This document shows, in pieces, positions 27,503 to 36,928 of a DNA stretch of 64,000 nucleotides. Source of the stretch: Alkalibacter rhizosphaerae (lineage in GTDB: Bacteria > Bacillota > Clostridia > Eubacteriales > Alkalibacteraceae); contig NZ_CP071444.1 of NCBI RefSeq assembly GCF_017352215.1, forward strand, positions 496,001-560,000. The letters are read 5' to 3'. Every line of letters starts with the position of its first letter. Within the stretch, counting starts at the first letter, position 1. Below the pieces are notes generated by a model, which was not told where the DNA came from, made no database searches, and saw nothing but the letters and a program-made list of their open reading frames with translations. A program made the position numbers and the translations under genes.

Positions 27503-30500
27503 CTAATTCCCACTGACTCGGGAAACATCTTTGTAATTCTCTTCAAATGCCATCATCCAGGCTTCGTCGCCGGAAAGTCCAGCCTGATGCGCCTTTTCGA
27601 TGTTTTCCAACATTCTCTTGTAGTCTTTGGGAATCACTTTCGTAAAACGCTCACTGTAGCTTGACCAGTTGTGCAGGATCTTTTTACCCAGGGTGCTGTT
27701 GGTATATCGTACGTGGTTCTCGATAAATGTTTTGACCTCGTCCTTTTCTTGGGTAGATCCCAGTTTTTCCATCCACACCATGGCATTGTTGCAATTTTGC
27801 TCATCCAGATCCAATACATAAGCAATTCCGCCGGACATTCCGGCTGCAAAATTTCGTCCCACATCTCCCAGTATAACGACGCTGCCTCCGGTCATGTACT
27901 CGCAACCATGATCCCCAACGCCTTCCACTACAGCATTCATGCCACTGTTTCGAACACAAAATCGCTCTCCGGCAATGCCTTTGATGTACGCTTCACCGCT
28001 GGTTGCCCCATAAAAGGCAACGTTGCCGATCAAAATATTGTCTTCCGGCACAAAGGTTGCGTTTTTAGGCGGATACACCAATACTTTTCCGCCGGACAAT
28101 CCCTTGCCGATATAATCGTTGGCGTCCCCTTCCAATTCCAAGGTGATCCCCTGGGGTATGAAAGATCCGAAACTTTGGCCGGCCGACCCGACGAACACCA
28201 CTTTTATGGTGTCTTCCGGGAGACCTTTTTCTCCAAATCTTCTGGTCACTTCACTTCCGATAATGGTACCGACCACCCGATTCGTATTGTTGATCTTCAA
28301 TTTTGCTCGGATGGGCTTTTCGTTCTCCAAAGCAGGCTTGCACATACGGAGCAATTTCTGCATGTCCAAAGACTCCTCCAAATTATGGTTTTGGACCGAT
28401 GTATTGTACCGTCCTGTATCTGCTGGAACATAAGGCTGGTACAAAAGGGAGGAAAGATCCAATCTTGCCGCTTTCCAATGGTTGACGTTGTCTTTTGGTC
28501 GAAGACGGTCGGATCGTCCAACTACGTCTATGATTCGTCGAAATCCCATTTTGGCCATGATTTCCCGCATCTCCTGGGCGATGAACTCCATGAAATTTAC
28601 GACGTATTCCGGCTTTCCGGTAAAATATTTTCTCAATTTTTCATCTTGTGTTGCAACGCCTACAGGGCATGTGTTCAGATTGCATACACGCATCATGATG
28701 CATCCTAATACGATCAACGGGGTGGTCGCAAATCCGAACTCTTCTGCACCCAACATGGCGGCAACGATCACGTCCTTGCCGGTCAACAGCTTGCCGTCTG
28801 TTTCCAAAACCACTCGATCCCTCAGCCGATTCAACAAGAGGGTCTGGTGGGTTTCCGCCAAGCCCAGCTCCCAGGGCAATCCGGTATTTCGGATGCTGGT
28901 TCTTGGGGAAGCTCCCGTCCCCCCGTCATAGCCACTGATGAGGATCACATCGGCTTTCCCTTTTGCCACACCGGCGGCAATGGTCCCCACACCCACTTCT
29001 GAAACCAATTTTACGTTGATCCTTGCATTCCGGTTGGCATTTTTCAAATCGTGGATCAACTCCGCCAAATCTTCGATGGAGTAGATGTCGTGGTGTGGAG
29101 GCGGTGAGATCAACCCCACGCCAGGGGTGGAATGTCTGGTTTTGGCAATGGACGGATACACTTTCCTTCCAGGCAACTGACCGCCTTCTCCTGGTTTTGC
29201 TCCCTGGGCCATCTTGATTTGGATCTCTTTGGCGTGGATCAGATAATTGCTGGTCACACCGAATCTTCCAGAAGCCACCTGCTTGATGGCGCTGCATTTG
29301 GAATCTCCGTTTTCCAGAGGTTTGAACCGTTCAATATCTTCTCCGCCTTCTCCAGTATTGCTCTTGCCGCCCAGTCGATTCATGGCAATGGCCAGGCACT
29401 CATGGGCTTCCTTGCTGATGGAACCATAAGACATGGCTCCGGTTTTGAACCTTTTGACGATGTCTTCCACCGGTTCCACTTCTTCAATGGGGATGGCGTC
29501 TCCAGGGCGGATGTTGAAATCCAGCAGGTGGCGCAGCGTATAGATCTCTTCGTTGTTGATCTTCTGAGAATAGGCTTTGAACCCTGCGTAATCTCCTTCC
29601 CTGCAGGCTTTTTGAAGCATATACACCGTCTCCGGATTGTACAAGTGGACTTCTCCATCCTCCTTGCACTGAAAATATCCACCGATTTCCAGGGTGTCTT
29701 TGAAAAGGGCACCTTCTCCGAATGCGCTCTCATGGCGCATCCTGTTTTCGATGGCGATCTCCTTCAACCCGATTCCTTCCAGTCTGGAAGGTGTCATGGT
29801 GAAGTACTTGTCCACCAGATCCCTTTTCAGGCCGATGGCTTCAAATATCTGGGCTCCATGGTAGCTTCTCATGGTAGATATCCCCATCTTGGTCAAAACC
29901 TTCAGAATGCCCTTTACAGACGCCTTGATGTAGCTCTCTTTTGCTGCTTCTTTGGTTTTCCCCTCCAACAACCCTTTTTCGTGAAGGTCGTTGATGGTAT
30001 CGAATGCCAGATAGGGGTTGATTGCCGTAACACCATAACCGATCAGTGTACAAAAATGATGGACTTCACGGGGTTCTCCCGATTCCACCACGATGCCAAC
30101 TCTGGTTCTTATCTCTCGTCGGATCAGGTGGTGATGCAAGGCGGAGGAGGCCAACAATGCAGGTATTCCCGCCACTTTCTCGTCCACTCCCCGGTCGGAA
30201 AGAATAAGGATGTTGCAACCTTCCTCCATGGCTTTGTCCGCCTGCTTGCAGATCCTGTCCAAAGCTCTTTCCAGGGTTTGTTCTTCCCCGGCAGGGTCAT
30301 AGAGCATGGAGATGGTGGTGGCTTTTAAACGCTTGTTGTTCAATTTTTTTATGGTTTGCAACTGGGCATTGTTCAAAATGGGATGGTCCAGAAACAAGCT
30401 GTTGAAGTCGGGATCCTGGGGATCCAGTAAATTTCCCGAACCGCCCAACAGCAAACTGGCAGAAGTGACGATCTCCTCCCGGATCCCGTCGATGGGCGGA

Positions 30501-32083
30501 TTGGTCACTTGGGCAAACAGCTGTTTGAAATAAAGATACAGCATCTGAGGCTTTTCCGATAAAACAGCCAGAGGGGAATCCATTCCCATGGACCCCAATG
30601 GATCGATGCCCTCCACCGTCATGGGCAATAAGATCTTGGTGATGTCTTCAAAGGTATATCCGAAAGCTTTTTGGAGGGATACCAGATCTTTTGGGATCAT
30701 CGTTTTCTTCTCCACTTCTGTCGGTAATGCTTTCAGGTCGGTGATCCGCTGTGTTGCCCACTCGTCATAAGGATGAAGCAGGGCAATGTTCTTTTTGATT
30801 TCCTCGTCAGATATGATCCGTTGTTGTTTCGTATCGATGAGGAGCATCTTACCGGGTTCCAGACGACCCTTTCTCTCCACATTCTCCGGCTTTATATCCA
30901 GCACGCCCACTTCAGAGGCCAATATGACCTTGTCGTCTTTTGTCACGTAATATCGGGACGGGCGCAATCCGTTTCGGTCCAGTACGGCACCAATGACCGT
31001 TCCATCCGTAAAACCCATGGCGGCCGGACCATCCCATGGCTCCATGATAAAATTGTTGAACTCGTAAAAACTGCGTTTTTCCGGCGACATCCGATGATTT
31101 TTCTCCCATGGCTCCGGGATCATCATCATGATGGCGTGAGGCAGGCTGCGACCCATCAAATACATGAATTCCAGACTGTTGTCAAACATGGAAGAATCGC
31201 TGCCAGTTTCATCCACGATGGGATACACCTTGTTCAAATCGTCAAAAAGATGGGATTTCAAACATTGTTGTCTTGCCTTCATCCAGTTGACATTGCCGCG
31301 AATGGTATTGATCTCCCCGTTATGGACAAGATAGCGGTTGGGGTGGGCCCTTTCCCAACTGGGAAAGGTATTGGTGCTGAATCGAGAGTGGACCATGGCC
31401 AAGGACGACACAAAATCCAGATCCGACAGATCCAGATAAAATCGCCGCAATTGAGCTGCCGTCAACATTCCCTTGTAAACGATGGTCTTGGAAGAGAGAC
31501 TGGCTACATAAAACATGCCTCCCTTCTCTTCCCCCATGGGAACGATTTTTTTCTCCGCTCTTTTTCGAATCACATATAGCTTGCGCTCAAATGACAACCC
31601 GTCTTCCAATTCCTTGTTTTTTTCAATAAAAACCTGTATGAACCGCGGCATGACGGCTTTGGCTCCTTCGCCGACTTCCGTCTTGTCCACTGGTACTTCC
31701 CGCCATCCAAGGATCGTTTGACCTTCTTCTTCCACAATTTTTTCGAAGATCTCCTTTTGCGTTTGGCGAAAATCGTCATAGCGGTGGGCAAAGATCATCC
31801 CTACTCCGTAAGATCCCTCCTCCGGCAAATCAAATCCCAGAACCTGGCATTCCCTTTTATAAAAGTCATGAGGGATCTGGACCATGATCCCTGCACCGTC
31901 ACCTGTATGTTCATCGGCTCCGCTGGCTCCCCGATGGCTCAAGTTTTCCAAAACGGTCAGGGCATCGTCGATGATGTCGTGGGCTTTTTCCCCTTTGATA
32001 TGTGCAACAAATCCCATGCCGCAGGCATCCCGTTCCATTAATGGATCGTACAATCCCTGTTTTTTTGGTATTGCGTTAAACAT
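27503..32083 (-). CDS. gltB: Glutamate synthase large subunit
   Basis: A 1526-residue alpha subunit. A short propeptide ends before Cys21 ([15 protein letters not shown]), the N-terminal nucleophile of the class II glutaminase domain (to about residue 430). The central and FMN-binding synthase domains follow ([24 protein letters not shown] and [13 protein letters not shown] at about residues 905-1100). The 3Fe-4S site is [19 protein letters not shown] near residue 1135. A C-terminal beta-helix GXGXG domain completes it. Length is normal. A promoter, a CodY-like box and an ATGTAAT palindrome lie upstream. Confidence 0.97.
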   Translation of the reverse strand: MFNAIPKKQGLYDPLMERDACGMGFVAHIKGEKAHDIIDDALTVLENLSHRGASGADEHTGDGAGIMVQIPHDFYKRECQVLGFDLPEEGSYGVGMIFAHRYDDFRQTQKEIFEKIVEEEGQTILGWREVPVDKTEVGEGAKAVMPRFIQVFIEKNKELEDGLSFERKLYVIRKRAEKKIVPMGEEKGGMFYVASLSSKTIVYKGMLTAAQLRRFYLDLSDLDFVSSLAMVHSRFSTNTFPSWERAHPNRYLVHNGEINTIRGNVNWMKARQQCLKSHLFDDLNKVYPIVDETGSDSSMFDNSLEFMYLMGRSLPHAIMMMIPEPWEKNHRMSPEKRSFYEFNNFIMEPWDGPAAMGFTDGTVIGAVLDRNGLRPSRYYVTKDDKVILASEVGVLDIKPENVERKGRLEPGKMLLIDTKQQRIISDEEIKKNIALLHPYDEWATQRITDLKALPTEVEKKTMIPKDLVSLQKAFGYTFEDITKILLPMTVEGIDPLGSMGMDSPLAVLSEKPQMLYLYFKQLFAQVTNPPIDGIREEIVTSASLLLGGSGNLLDPQDPDFNSLFLDHPILNNAQLQTIKKLNNKRLKATTISMLYDPAGEEQTLERALDRICKQADKAMEEGCNILILSDRGVDEKVAGIPALLASSALHHHLIRREIRTRVGIVVESGEPREVHHFCTLIGYGVTAINPYLAFDTINDLHEKGLLEGKTKEAAKESYIKASVKGILKVLTKMGISTMRSYHGAQIFEAIGLKRDLVDKYFTMTPSRLEGIGLKEIAIENRMRHESAFGEGALFKDTLEIGGYFQCKEDGEVHLYNPETVYMLQKACREGDYAGFKAYSQKINNEEIYTLRHLLDFNIRPGDAIPIEEVEPVEDIVKRFKTGAMSYGSISKEAHECLAIAMNRLGGKSNTGEGGEDIERFKPLENGDSKCSAIKQVASGRFGVTSNYLIHAKEIQIKMAQGAKPGEGGQLPGRKVYPSIAKTRHSTPGVGLISPPPHHDIYSIEDLAELIHDLKNANRNARINVKLVSEVGVGTIAAGVAKGKADVILISGYDGGTGASPRTSIRNTGLPWELGLAETHQTLLLNRLRDRVVLETDGKLLTGKDVIVAAMLGAEEFGFATTPLIVLGCIMMRVCNLNTCPVGVATQDEKLRKYFTGKPEYVVNFMEFIAQEMREIMAKMGFRRIIDVVGRSDRLRPKDNVNHWKAARLDLSSLLYQPYVPADTGRYNTSVQNHNLEESLDMQKLLRMCKPALENEKPIRAKLKINNTNRVVGTIIGSEVTRRFGEKGLPEDTIKVVFVGSAGQSFGSFIPQGITLELEGDANDYIGKGLSGGKVLVYPPKNATFVPEDNILIGNVAFYGATSGEAYIKGIAGERFCVRNSGMNAVVEGVGDHGCEYMTGGSVVILGDVGRNFAAGMSGGIAYVLDLDEQNCNNAMVWMEKLGSTQEKDEVKTFIENHVRYTNSTLGKKILHNWSSYSERFTKVIPKDYKRMLENIEKAHQAGLSGDEAWMMAFEENYKDVSRVSGN

Positions 32084-32107
32084 GCTTCCACATCCTCACT
32101 TTGTTTG

Positions 32108-32122
32108 AATTTTCAGAATATT
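32108..32122. promoter_or_regulatory. CodY-like box in the gltB leader
   Basis: AATTTTCAGAATATT differs at one position from the CodY consensus AATTTTCWGAAAATT. It lies just downstream of the predicted gltB start site, a repressing position. A second one-mismatch box lies in the livK promoter. Confidence 0.65.
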
Positions 32123-32134
32123 TTGCTTTTAGTT

Positions 32135-32163
32135 ATTATAGACGCTTTTATAATGTAATTCAA
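32135..32163 (-). promoter_or_regulatory. gltB promoter
   Basis: On the minus strand, -35 TTGAAT (32158-32163), 17-nt spacer, -10 TATAAT (32135-32140). The start is near 32128, about 45 nt before the gltB ATG. Confidence 0.82.
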
Positions 32164-32174
32164 ACACTTTTTTC

Positions 32175-32190
32175 ATGTAATCAATTACAT
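32175..32190. promoter_or_regulatory. Palindrome upstream of the gltB promoter
   Basis: The perfect inverted repeat ATGTAAT-CA-ATTACAT lies about 12 bp upstream of the gltB -35, with a further TTACAT half-site at 32193-32198. The position suits an activator. The livK leader carries a related TTACAT-N6-ATGTAA repeat. Confidence 0.5.
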
Positions 32191-32205
32191 CTTTACATGA
32201 AAAAA

Positions 32206-32231
32206 GAGGATGAAAAAACTTTTTCACCCTC
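32206..32231 (-). terminator. Terminator of the liv operon
   Basis: Stem GAGGGTGAAAAA / TTTTTCATCCTC (one G-T pair) followed by TTTTTT on the minus strand. It overlaps the last codons of livF. Confidence 0.82.
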
Positions 32232-32931
32232 CCAAATATGCTTTTTTGATCTCGTCCCGATTCATCAATTCCTTTGCATCGCCCTGCATGACGATCTTTC
32301 CCGTCTCCAGTACATAAGCCCGATCCGCGATCTGAAGTGCGCGGTTCGCATTCTGTTCCACCAGCAAAATGGTGGTCCCTGCATTGTTGATCTCTTCGAT
32401 GATGTTGAAGATCTCATCCACTAAAATGGGGGCCAGTCCCATGGAAGGTTCATCCATCAAGAGGATCTCCGGTTTGGACATCAATGCCCGGCCGATGGCC
32501 AGCATCTGTTGTTCTCCGCCGCTCAAGGTTCCTGCAGTCTGGCTCCTTCGTTCCTTCAATCGGGGAAAACGGGTGAAAACCACTTCCATTTCCTGGGCCA
32601 GTTGGGCCTTGGTTTCTTTGCGTATGAAAGCTCCCATCTCCAAGTTTTCCAAGACCGTCATTTGGGAAAAGATCCGGCGACCTTCCGGTGCATGGGCCAG
32701 TCCCATTTTGATCATGTTATAGGGCTGGATGCTCTTGATGTTTTCTCCTTTGAAGATCACATCCCCGCTGGTGGGCTTCAATATTTTGGACAAGGTTTTT
32801 AAAATCGTGGTCTTTCCGGCGCCATTGGCCCCGATCAAGGTGACGATCTCCTTGTGCTTCACTTCAAAGCTTATATTTTTGATGGCATGTATTTTGCCGT
32901 AGTGAACGTCGATGTTCTGCACTTGAAGCAT
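32224..32931 (-). CDS. livF: Branched-chain amino acid ABC transporter ATPase LivF
   Basis: A 235-residue ATPase of the Liv (HAAT) importer. Walker A is GANGAGKTT (about residues 34-42), the signature LSGGEQQMLAIGRAL near 135 and Walker B ILLMDEPSMGL. LivF proteins are about 235 residues and end in a YLG-type tail, as here. It is the last gene of livKHMGF, 9 nt after livG. It probably acts as a heterodimer with LivG on the LivHM membrane pair. Confidence 0.95.
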   Translation of the reverse strand: MLQVQNIDVHYGKIHAIKNISFEVKHKEIVTLIGANGAGKTTILKTLSKILKPTSGDVIFKGENIKSIQPYNMIKMGLAHAPEGRRIFSQMTVLENLEMGAFIRKETKAQLAQEMEVVFTRFPRLKERRSQTAGTLSGGEQQMLAIGRALMSKPEILLMDEPSMGLAPILVDEIFNIIEEINNAGTTILLVEQNANRALQIADRAYVLETGKIVMQGDAKELMNRDEIKKAYLGG

Positions 32932-32940
32932 GGCTTCCTC

Positions 32941-33699
32941 CTATTCTCCCAGATACGCTTTGATAACATCCGGGTTGGATTTGATTTCATCCGGTTTTCC
33001 TCTTGCAATGATCTTGCCGTAGTCGATGACGGTGATGTTTTCACAGATCCCCATGACCAGACTCATGTCGTGCTCGATCAGCAATATGGCGATGTTGAAT
33101 TTGTCCCGGATAAAATGGATGGTTTCCATCAATTCCTTGGTTTCGTAAGGATTCATCCCTGCCGCCGGTTCGTCCAACATCAAAATTTTCGGCTTGGTGG
33201 CCAGGGCGCGGGCGATCTCCAGTTTTCGCTGTTTCCCGTACGGCAAGTTTTTCGCCAGGGTATCTGCATACATTTTCATGTCGAAAATATCCAACATCTC
33301 CAGCGCATACTCCTGGGCCTGCTTCTCTTCCTTCCAGTACATGGGCAATCGAAAGATCCCCTGCAATACATTGTATCCCATGTGGTTGTGGTAGGCGATC
33401 TTCACATTGTCCACCACTGTCAAGTCTTTGAATAACCGTATGTTCTGAAAGGTTCGGGCAGCCCCCAGTTCAATGATGTCGTAGGGCTTTTTGCCCACTA
33501 CCGATACACCGTTGAGGCGGATCTCCCCTTCCGTCGGCAAATAAACACCAGTAAGCATATTGAAGACCGTGGTTTTTCCGGCTCCGTTGGGTCCGATCAA
33601 ACCAACCAAGTCGTTTTCTTCGATGGAAATCTCAAATCCGTCTACAGCGGTCAAACCGCCGAATTTTATGGTAAGGTTTTTTACATCCAGAAGCGCCAT
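32941..33699 (-). CDS. livG: Branched-chain amino acid ABC transporter ATPase LivG
   Basis: A 252-residue ATPase. Walker A is GPNGAGKTT (about residues 37-45), the LivG-type signature LPYGKQRKLEIARAL near 155 and Walker B ILMLDEPAAGMNP. The AAGMNP variant and the ending YLGE are typical of LivG. Its start overlaps the livM stop by one base, so translation is coupled. With LivF it powers leucine/isoleucine/valine uptake. Confidence 0.95.
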   Translation of the reverse strand: MALLDVKNLTIKFGGLTAVDGFEISIEENDLVGLIGPNGAGKTTVFNMLTGVYLPTEGEIRLNGVSVVGKKPYDIIELGAARTFQNIRLFKDLTVVDNVKIAYHNHMGYNVLQGIFRLPMYWKEEKQAQEYALEMLDIFDMKMYADTLAKNLPYGKQRKLEIARALATKPKILMLDEPAAGMNPYETKELMETIHFIRDKFNIAILLIEHDMSLVMGICENITVIDYGKIIARGKPDEIKSNPDVIKAYLGE

Positions 33700-34715
33700 T
33701 ATAGATTGCCTCCTTTTCCGTTATCTCCGGAAGCCTTCTTTCGAACGCTCTTGAAAAATCCTTTTGGGGAAGAGATCATGGATTCCAGAGAAAATTCTGC
33801 CGTACCGAAAATGCCTTGGGGTCGGAAGATCATCATGACCACCAATACAAAGGAATAGATCAGCAGCCGGTACTCTGCAAATCCACGAAGAAGTTCCGGC
33901 ATAGATGTCAATACGGTAGCAGCCAAGATGGTTCCCGTCAAACTTCCCATTCCACCAAGGACCACGATAACGACGATCTCCACGGATTTCATGAAATTGA
34001 AGATCATGGGATCCAAATAGGCCATGTAATGGGCAAACAGGCCGCCGCCGATCCCGGCGAAGAATGCAGAGATGGTGAATCCAAGTGCCTTGTAACGCAC
34101 CGTATTGATACCTACTGCTTCTGCTGCGATCTCATCTTCCCGGATGGATATGATGGCCCTTCCGTGTCTGGAACGAAGCAAGGCATACAGCAAAGCCAAG
34201 GTGAGGACGGCGATCCAATAGGAGTTGGTAAACGTCGCCAACTTTGGGATCCCGCTCAACCCCTGGGCTCCTCCGGTAAATTTCAAGTTGTTGATCACCA
34301 CACGGATGATCTCTCCAAACCCCAGTGTGATGATGGCCAGGTAATCGCCACGAAGCCGAAGGGCGGGTAATCCGATCAAATAGCCAATGGCTGCCGCCAC
34401 AAAACCTCCAAAAAGCAGGACCAGCCCCAAATGAAGCCACACCGGCAACTCCAAGGTTCGAAAATAGATGCTCAGCAGTGCGGAAGCGTATGCCCCAACC
34501 GCCATGAATCCGGCATGACCCAGCGCCAACTGGCCCAAAAAACCCAAAGTCAGATTCAAACTGCTGGCAACGATAACGTTGATGCATATAAATACTAAGA
34601 TTCCCTGATAATACCGATTGATAATATTGTTGCTCATCATTAATTGAAGAATGGCGTAGAGCGCTGCAACAGCAATAAGATTGACGATGTAGTTCTTCTT
34701 GTTGTTTCGATTCAT
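33699..34715 (-). CDS. livM: Branched-chain amino acid ABC transporter permease LivM
   Basis: A 338-residue permease with about ten helices. The family block NLTLGFLGQLALGHAGFMAVGAYASAL and the later LRLRGDYLAIITLGFGEIIRVV loop are clear. The ATP-subunit contact segment SIREDEIAAEAVGINTVRYK is near residue 195. The C-terminus is charged. It overlaps livG by one base and lies 4 nt after livH, so it is part of the same operon. Confidence 0.95.
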   Translation of the reverse strand: MNRNNKKNYIVNLIAVAALYAILQLMMSNNIINRYYQGILVFICINVIVASSLNLTLGFLGQLALGHAGFMAVGAYASALLSIYFRTLELPVWLHLGLVLLFGGFVAAAIGYLIGLPALRLRGDYLAIITLGFGEIIRVVINNLKFTGGAQGLSGIPKLATFTNSYWIAVLTLALLYALLRSRHGRAIISIREDEIAAEAVGINTVRYKALGFTISAFFAGIGGGLFAHYMAYLDPMIFNFMKSVEIVVIVVLGGMGSLTGTILAATVLTSMPELLRGFAEYRLLIYSFVLVVMMIFRPQGIFGTAEFSLESMISSPKGFFKSVRKKASGDNGKGGNL

Positions 34716-34719
34716 TCCG

Positions 34720-35592
34720 TCACACCTTCTCTCTAACGTTCTTGCCCAAAATACCGGTAGGTTTTACGGACAATACTAAAATCAGGATCCCAAAAACGAT
34801 GGCATCCGCCCATCGGCCGGAAATATACGCTTTCGCAAGAGTCTCCACAAACCCCAGGATAAATCCACCGATCATGGCCCCCGGAATGATGCCGATCCCT
34901 CCCAGTACTGCCGCAACAAAAGCTTTCAAACCCGGCAATACACCCATAGTGGGTGCAACTTGGGTATAGGCCAACGCATATAGGATCCCACCCAATGAAG
35001 CCAGGGCAGAACCGATGGCAAAAGTCAGGGTAATGGTGCTGTTGGCATTGATCCCCATGAGAGTGGCTGCTTCCTTGTCTTCGGAGACGGCACGCATGGC
35101 TTTCCCTGGCTTGGTTTTACTAATGAACAAGGTCAGCAGTATCATGAAAACGACGGAAATGATAAATGTTATGATGGTGATGTTGCTGATTTGCAGGCTT
35201 CCTATCATTATTGGGTTGGATGGAATGATTCTGGGCATGACTTTAGGATCCGCCTTGAATACGACCAAAGCCAGATTCTGCAAAAAAAGACTCATACCAA
35301 TGGCGGTGATCAACGCCGAAATTCGCGGGGCTTCCCGCAAAGGCTTATAGGCGACCCTTTCGATGACCATACCCATCACTGCGGATCCCACCATGGAAAT
35401 GAGAAATACCGCCCAAATGGGCATTCCTGCCGTTGCCGCCAAAAAAGCAAAATAAGCGCCCATCATCATGACTTCTCCATGAGCGAAATTGATCAATTTG
35501 ATAATTCCATACACCATGGTATAACCCAATGCGATGACAGCGTAGATGCTTCCGATCTGCAACCCATTGATCATTTGCTGAATAAAAAGCAA
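34720..35592 (-). CDS. livH: Branched-chain amino acid ABC transporter permease LivH
   Basis: A 290-residue permease with about eight helices. The TTG start at 35592 follows GGAGGAG. Family blocks GYTMVYGIIKLINFAHGEVMMMGAY (residues 23-47) and the contact loop RAVSEDKEAATLMGINAN (about 165) are present. It is preceded by a terminator-like hairpin separating it from livK. The binding protein is therefore probably made in excess over the membrane complex. Confidence 0.95.
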   Translation of the reverse strand: MLFIQQMINGLQIGSIYAVIALGYTMVYGIIKLINFAHGEVMMMGAYFAFLAATAGMPIWAVFLISMVGSAVMGMVIERVAYKPLREAPRISALITAIGMSLFLQNLALVVFKADPKVMPRIIPSNPIMIGSLQISNITIITFIISVVFMILLTLFISKTKPGKAMRAVSEDKEAATLMGINANSTITLTFAIGSALASLGGILYALAYTQVAPTMGVLPGLKAFVAAVLGGIGIIPGAMIGGFILGFVETLAKAYISGRWADAIVFGILILVLSVKPTGILGKNVREKV

Positions 35593-35621
35593 AGGTTCTC
35601 CTCCTCACTGAATGAAAAGAA

Positions 35622-35646
35622 TATAGGAGAGATAAACTCTCCTATA
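35622..35646 (-). terminator. Terminator-like hairpin between livK and livH
   Basis: A 10-bp stem TATAGGAGAG / CTCTCCTATA with a 5-nt loop, followed by ATTCTTTTC on the minus strand, in the 74-nt gap. It is a partial terminator of the kind that sets binding-protein excess in ABC operons. A matching one lies between pstS and pstC. Confidence 0.7.
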
Positions 35647-35666
35647 CTCGAATCGTATTCTCGTGC

Positions 35667-36830
35667 TTATTTTGCGGAAATTTTTTCTTCCAATACATGC
35701 TTTCCATCGACGATTTTGATGATGGCGATGTTTTTATTGGCTGCGTCGCCCTCGTCGTCAAATCGGATCGGTCCGGTCACACCAGTGTATTCAATGTCCG
35801 CCAGAGCATCGATGATGGCTTGTGCATCCGTCGACCCGGCGTTTTTGATGGCTTCCGCCAAGATGTACGCTGCGTCGTATCCCAAAGCACCCAAGGCATT
35901 GGGTTCACGATCAAAAGCATCCTGGAATGCAGCGATGAAGTTTTGAACGATGGGGTCTGGATCGTCTTTTGCAAAGTGATTGACGAAGAAGAATCCTTCC
36001 ACTTGCTCAGCATAGTCGATCTCCACGCTGTCCCATCCGTCTACGCCAACTGCGATCTGCTCCATCCCCAAGTCTTTCATTTGGGTGGCGATCAAACCGA
36101 TTCGATTGTAGTAGTCCGGCAAGAAGATGATGTCGGGAGCTGCACTTTGGATCTGGGTCAAATAAGTATTGAAATCTCGTACTTCGCTGGTATATGCATC
36201 GTAGTACACTACTTCCAATCCTTCTGCTTCTACAGCAGCCTTGTAAGCTTCTGCGATCCCTTCCGAGTAAGCGTCGTCGCTGTTGTACAGAACGGCTACT
36301 GTTTCTGCTCCAAGTGTCTCAACACTGAACGCAGCTGCAGCAGAACCTTGGTATGGGTCCAGGAAGCAGGCTCTAAAGATGGATGGCGCTCCGATGGTCA
36401 CGTCTGCACTGGTTGCGGTGGGTGTCAGCATTGGCATGTTATCAGCAATGGCCAACTCTTTCACTGCCAGGGTCTCTCCACTGATGGTCCCGCCGATGAT
36501 GGCGACGACTTCATCCTGGTCTCTCAACCGATTGTAGATGTTGACGGCTTCCGCTTTGTCTGCTTTCGTGTCGTAAACGAAAAGTTCGATTTGTTTTCCA
36601 TCGATCCCTCCGGCAGCGTTGATCTCCTCAACTGCCAGCTTGGCGCTGTCTGTCATTGCCGTACCATAAGCGGCAACTTCACCGGACAATGGGCCGAATG
36701 CACCGATCTTGATGGTTTCCGCATCGCCGTTGCCGCCGTCTCCGTTGTCGGATCCTCCACAAGCTGCGAAAGTAAACATGGATGCGATCAGCATCGTTGC
36801 GACTGCAACTTTCAAAAATTTCTTTTTCAT
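35667..36830 (-). CDS. livK: Branched-chain amino acid ABC transporter substrate-binding lipoprotein
   Basis: A 387-residue periplasmic-binding-type lipoprotein. The signal and lipobox are MKKKFLKVAVATMLIASMFTFAAC, followed by a short Gly/Asp/Asn tether. The mature part is a type I binding protein: IKIGAFGPLSGEVAAYG at the start, VAIIGGTISGETLAV and MLTPTATSADVT at the ligand cleft, and the YDAAYILAEAIKNAG helix late. Such proteins bind leucine/isoleucine/valine but also other amino acids or amides. The exact ligand is not decided by sequence. First gene of the operon. Confidence 0.93.
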   Translation of the reverse strand: MKKKFLKVAVATMLIASMFTFAACGGSDNGDGGNGDAETIKIGAFGPLSGEVAAYGTAMTDSAKLAVEEINAAGGIDGKQIELFVYDTKADKAEAVNIYNRLRDQDEVVAIIGGTISGETLAVKELAIADNMPMLTPTATSADVTIGAPSIFRACFLDPYQGSAAAAFSVETLGAETVAVLYNSDDAYSEGIAEAYKAAVEAEGLEVVYYDAYTSEVRDFNTYLTQIQSAAPDIIFLPDYYNRIGLIATQMKDLGMEQIAVGVDGWDSVEIDYAEQVEGFFFVNHFAKDDPDPIVQNFIAAFQDAFDREPNALGALGYDAAYILAEAIKNAGSTDAQAIIDALADIEYTGVTGPIRFDDEGDAANKNIAIIKIVDGKHVLEEKISAK

Positions 36831-36875
36831 TCCTTTTCCCCCTTGTTTTACATAAGATCATGTAATTTAGATATA

Positions 36876-36904
36876 ATCTTAATATAAATTATCTGAAAAT
36901 TCAA
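36876..36904 (-). promoter_or_regulatory. livK promoter with embedded CodY-like box
   Basis: On the minus strand, -35 TTGAAT (36899-36904), 17-nt spacer, -10 TAAGAT (36876-36881). From the -35 into the spacer the strand reads AATTTTCAGATAATT, one mismatch from the CodY consensus AATTTTCWGAAAATT. This predicts repression when branched-chain amino acids are plentiful. An inverted repeat TTACAT-N6-ATGTAA (36848-36865) follows the start site. Confidence 0.75.
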
Positions 36905-36928
36905 GCATTTTTTCTTATGGTCAAAAAA

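Noticed and set aside
29132-30328. 398-residue plus-strand frame
   Set aside because: Antisense shadow of gltB with no domain features.
35697-36887. 396-residue plus-strand frame
   Set aside because: Antisense shadow of livK, which has a clear lipobox and family motifs.
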